In this document: in pieces, positions 63,692 to 64,000 of the stretch
How the letters are laid out: every line of letters begins with the position of its first letter
How positions within the stretch are numbered: position 1 is the first letter of the stretch
From: Amylostereum areolatum
Lineage: Eukaryota > Basidiomycota > Agaricomycetes > Russulales > Stereaceae
Length of the DNA stretch: 64,000 bases
Reading direction: 5' to 3'
Assembly: GCA_012932865.1 (NCBI GenBank)
Contig: SAXG01000004.1
Location: 558,001-622,000, forward strand
Notes under the pieces: generated by a model
Seen by the model: only the letters and a program-made list of their open reading frames with translations
The model's database searches: none
Told to the model about the DNA's origin: nothing
Translations under genes and position numbers: made by a program

Positions 63692-64000
63692 CGCACAGAT
63701 CCAAAGGAGTCCACTGAATCGAACTCACCCGCCTTCTTCAATAACTACATTTCCATGGACCGTATCATTAGGGTCGTCTTCGCCGGCTGGCTTTCGCCAG
63801 CATATACACCACATTTCACTCTATGTAAACCACACGCGTAATTCCATCCCCTTTCGCTGTCACGGAAAACTTGAGGAGATTAGCAAGACAGACTTGCAGT
63901 GTGTATGGTCCGTCGGTACTTCAAGCTTCAGTACTTGAAGCTTGAAGCTTGAAGCTTGAAGTAGTGAAGTACTTGCCAATCACTTACAGCACATGATAAC
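63692..64000. other. LIG4 downstream region
   Basis: About 310 bp to the window edge. No gene recognised except the repeat at 63917-63976. Confidence 0.5.
63917..63976. repeat. GCTTGAA tandem repeat with flanking inverted arms
   Basis: Several CTTGAAG units (63935-63961), with a preceding TACTTCAAGCTTCAGTACTTG segment and a trailing AGTGAAGTACTTG that can pair back. It sits about 240 bp beyond the LIG4 stop and could form a hairpin in RNA or DNA. Confidence 0.75.

Overview
The window is nuclear DNA of a filamentous basidiomycete, most likely an Agaricomycete. Genes are dense and split by many short GT-AG introns of about 50-60 nt. Most proteins are of ordinary fungal type, and several are families I know mainly from Agaricomycetes: a DUF7918 protein, a YTP1-like membrane protein, a trypsin-like family present here as a pseudogene, and an F-BAR/DEP/RhoGAP protein. 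I see no rRNA, tRNA, CRISPR array or intact transposon. About two dozen protein genes can be supported, lying on both strands.

Layout. 1-2.3 kb: 3' part of a BCS1-like AAA ATPase with a run of 24-nt micro-exons. 2.8-5.7 kb (-): dynamin-related VPS1. 5.9-9.6 kb: a block bounded by two copies of the 3' end of ATP4 and holding a decayed trypsin-like gene with a 27-base C run. 9.7-10.8 kb (-): intact ATP4. 11-12.4 kb (-): unrecognised gene. 12.6-13.7 kb (+): INO80F-like gene. 15.3-17.7 kb (-): heat shock factor. 18.2-20.3 kb (-): YTP1-like protein. 20.6-22.9 kb (-): secreted GH5 glycosidase. 23.5-23.9 kb (-): COX23. 24.2-27.3 kb (-): tandem pair of secreted class 3 lipases. 27.9-29.5 kb (-): voltage-gated K+ channel. 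29.9-33.8 kb (+): F-BAR/DEP/RhoGAP. 34.2-34.9 kb (-): histone H2A. 35.3-36.5 kb (+): M50B-like membrane peptidase. 37.1-37.7 kb (-): FIS1. 37.9-40.0 kb (+): U2AF large subunit. 40.3-41.6 kb (-): mitoribosomal mL44. 41.9-43.1 kb (-): DUF7918 protein with two SUMO-interaction-like motifs. 43.2-45.6 kb (+): vacuolar M20 carboxypeptidase. 46.8-48.1 kb (-): conserved hypothetical protein. 48.2-52.0 kb: gene-poor. 52.0-53.8 kb (-): C2H2 regulator, Zap1-like. 55.6-56.4 kb (+): TMA16. 56.5-59.0 kb (-): Gin4/Cdr2-type kinase. 59.2-63.7 kb (+): DNA ligase IV.

The neighbourhood is mostly housekeeping and not one pathway. Mitochondrial functions recur (BCS1-like, ATP4, COX23, FIS1, mL44). Several head-to-head pairs are separated by only 166-430 bp and probably share promoters. 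Secreted enzymes cluster at 20-27 kb.

Two patterns stand out: the tandem 24-nt micro-exons at 1.6-1.9 kb, and the duplicated ATP4 tail flanking a degenerate insert at 5.9-9.7 kb. A caution for the reader: eight or nine otherwise conserved genes or gene segments show single-base frame breaks, many at short G runs. Sequencing or assembly indels are the likeliest cause, so the gene models that cross them are approximate.
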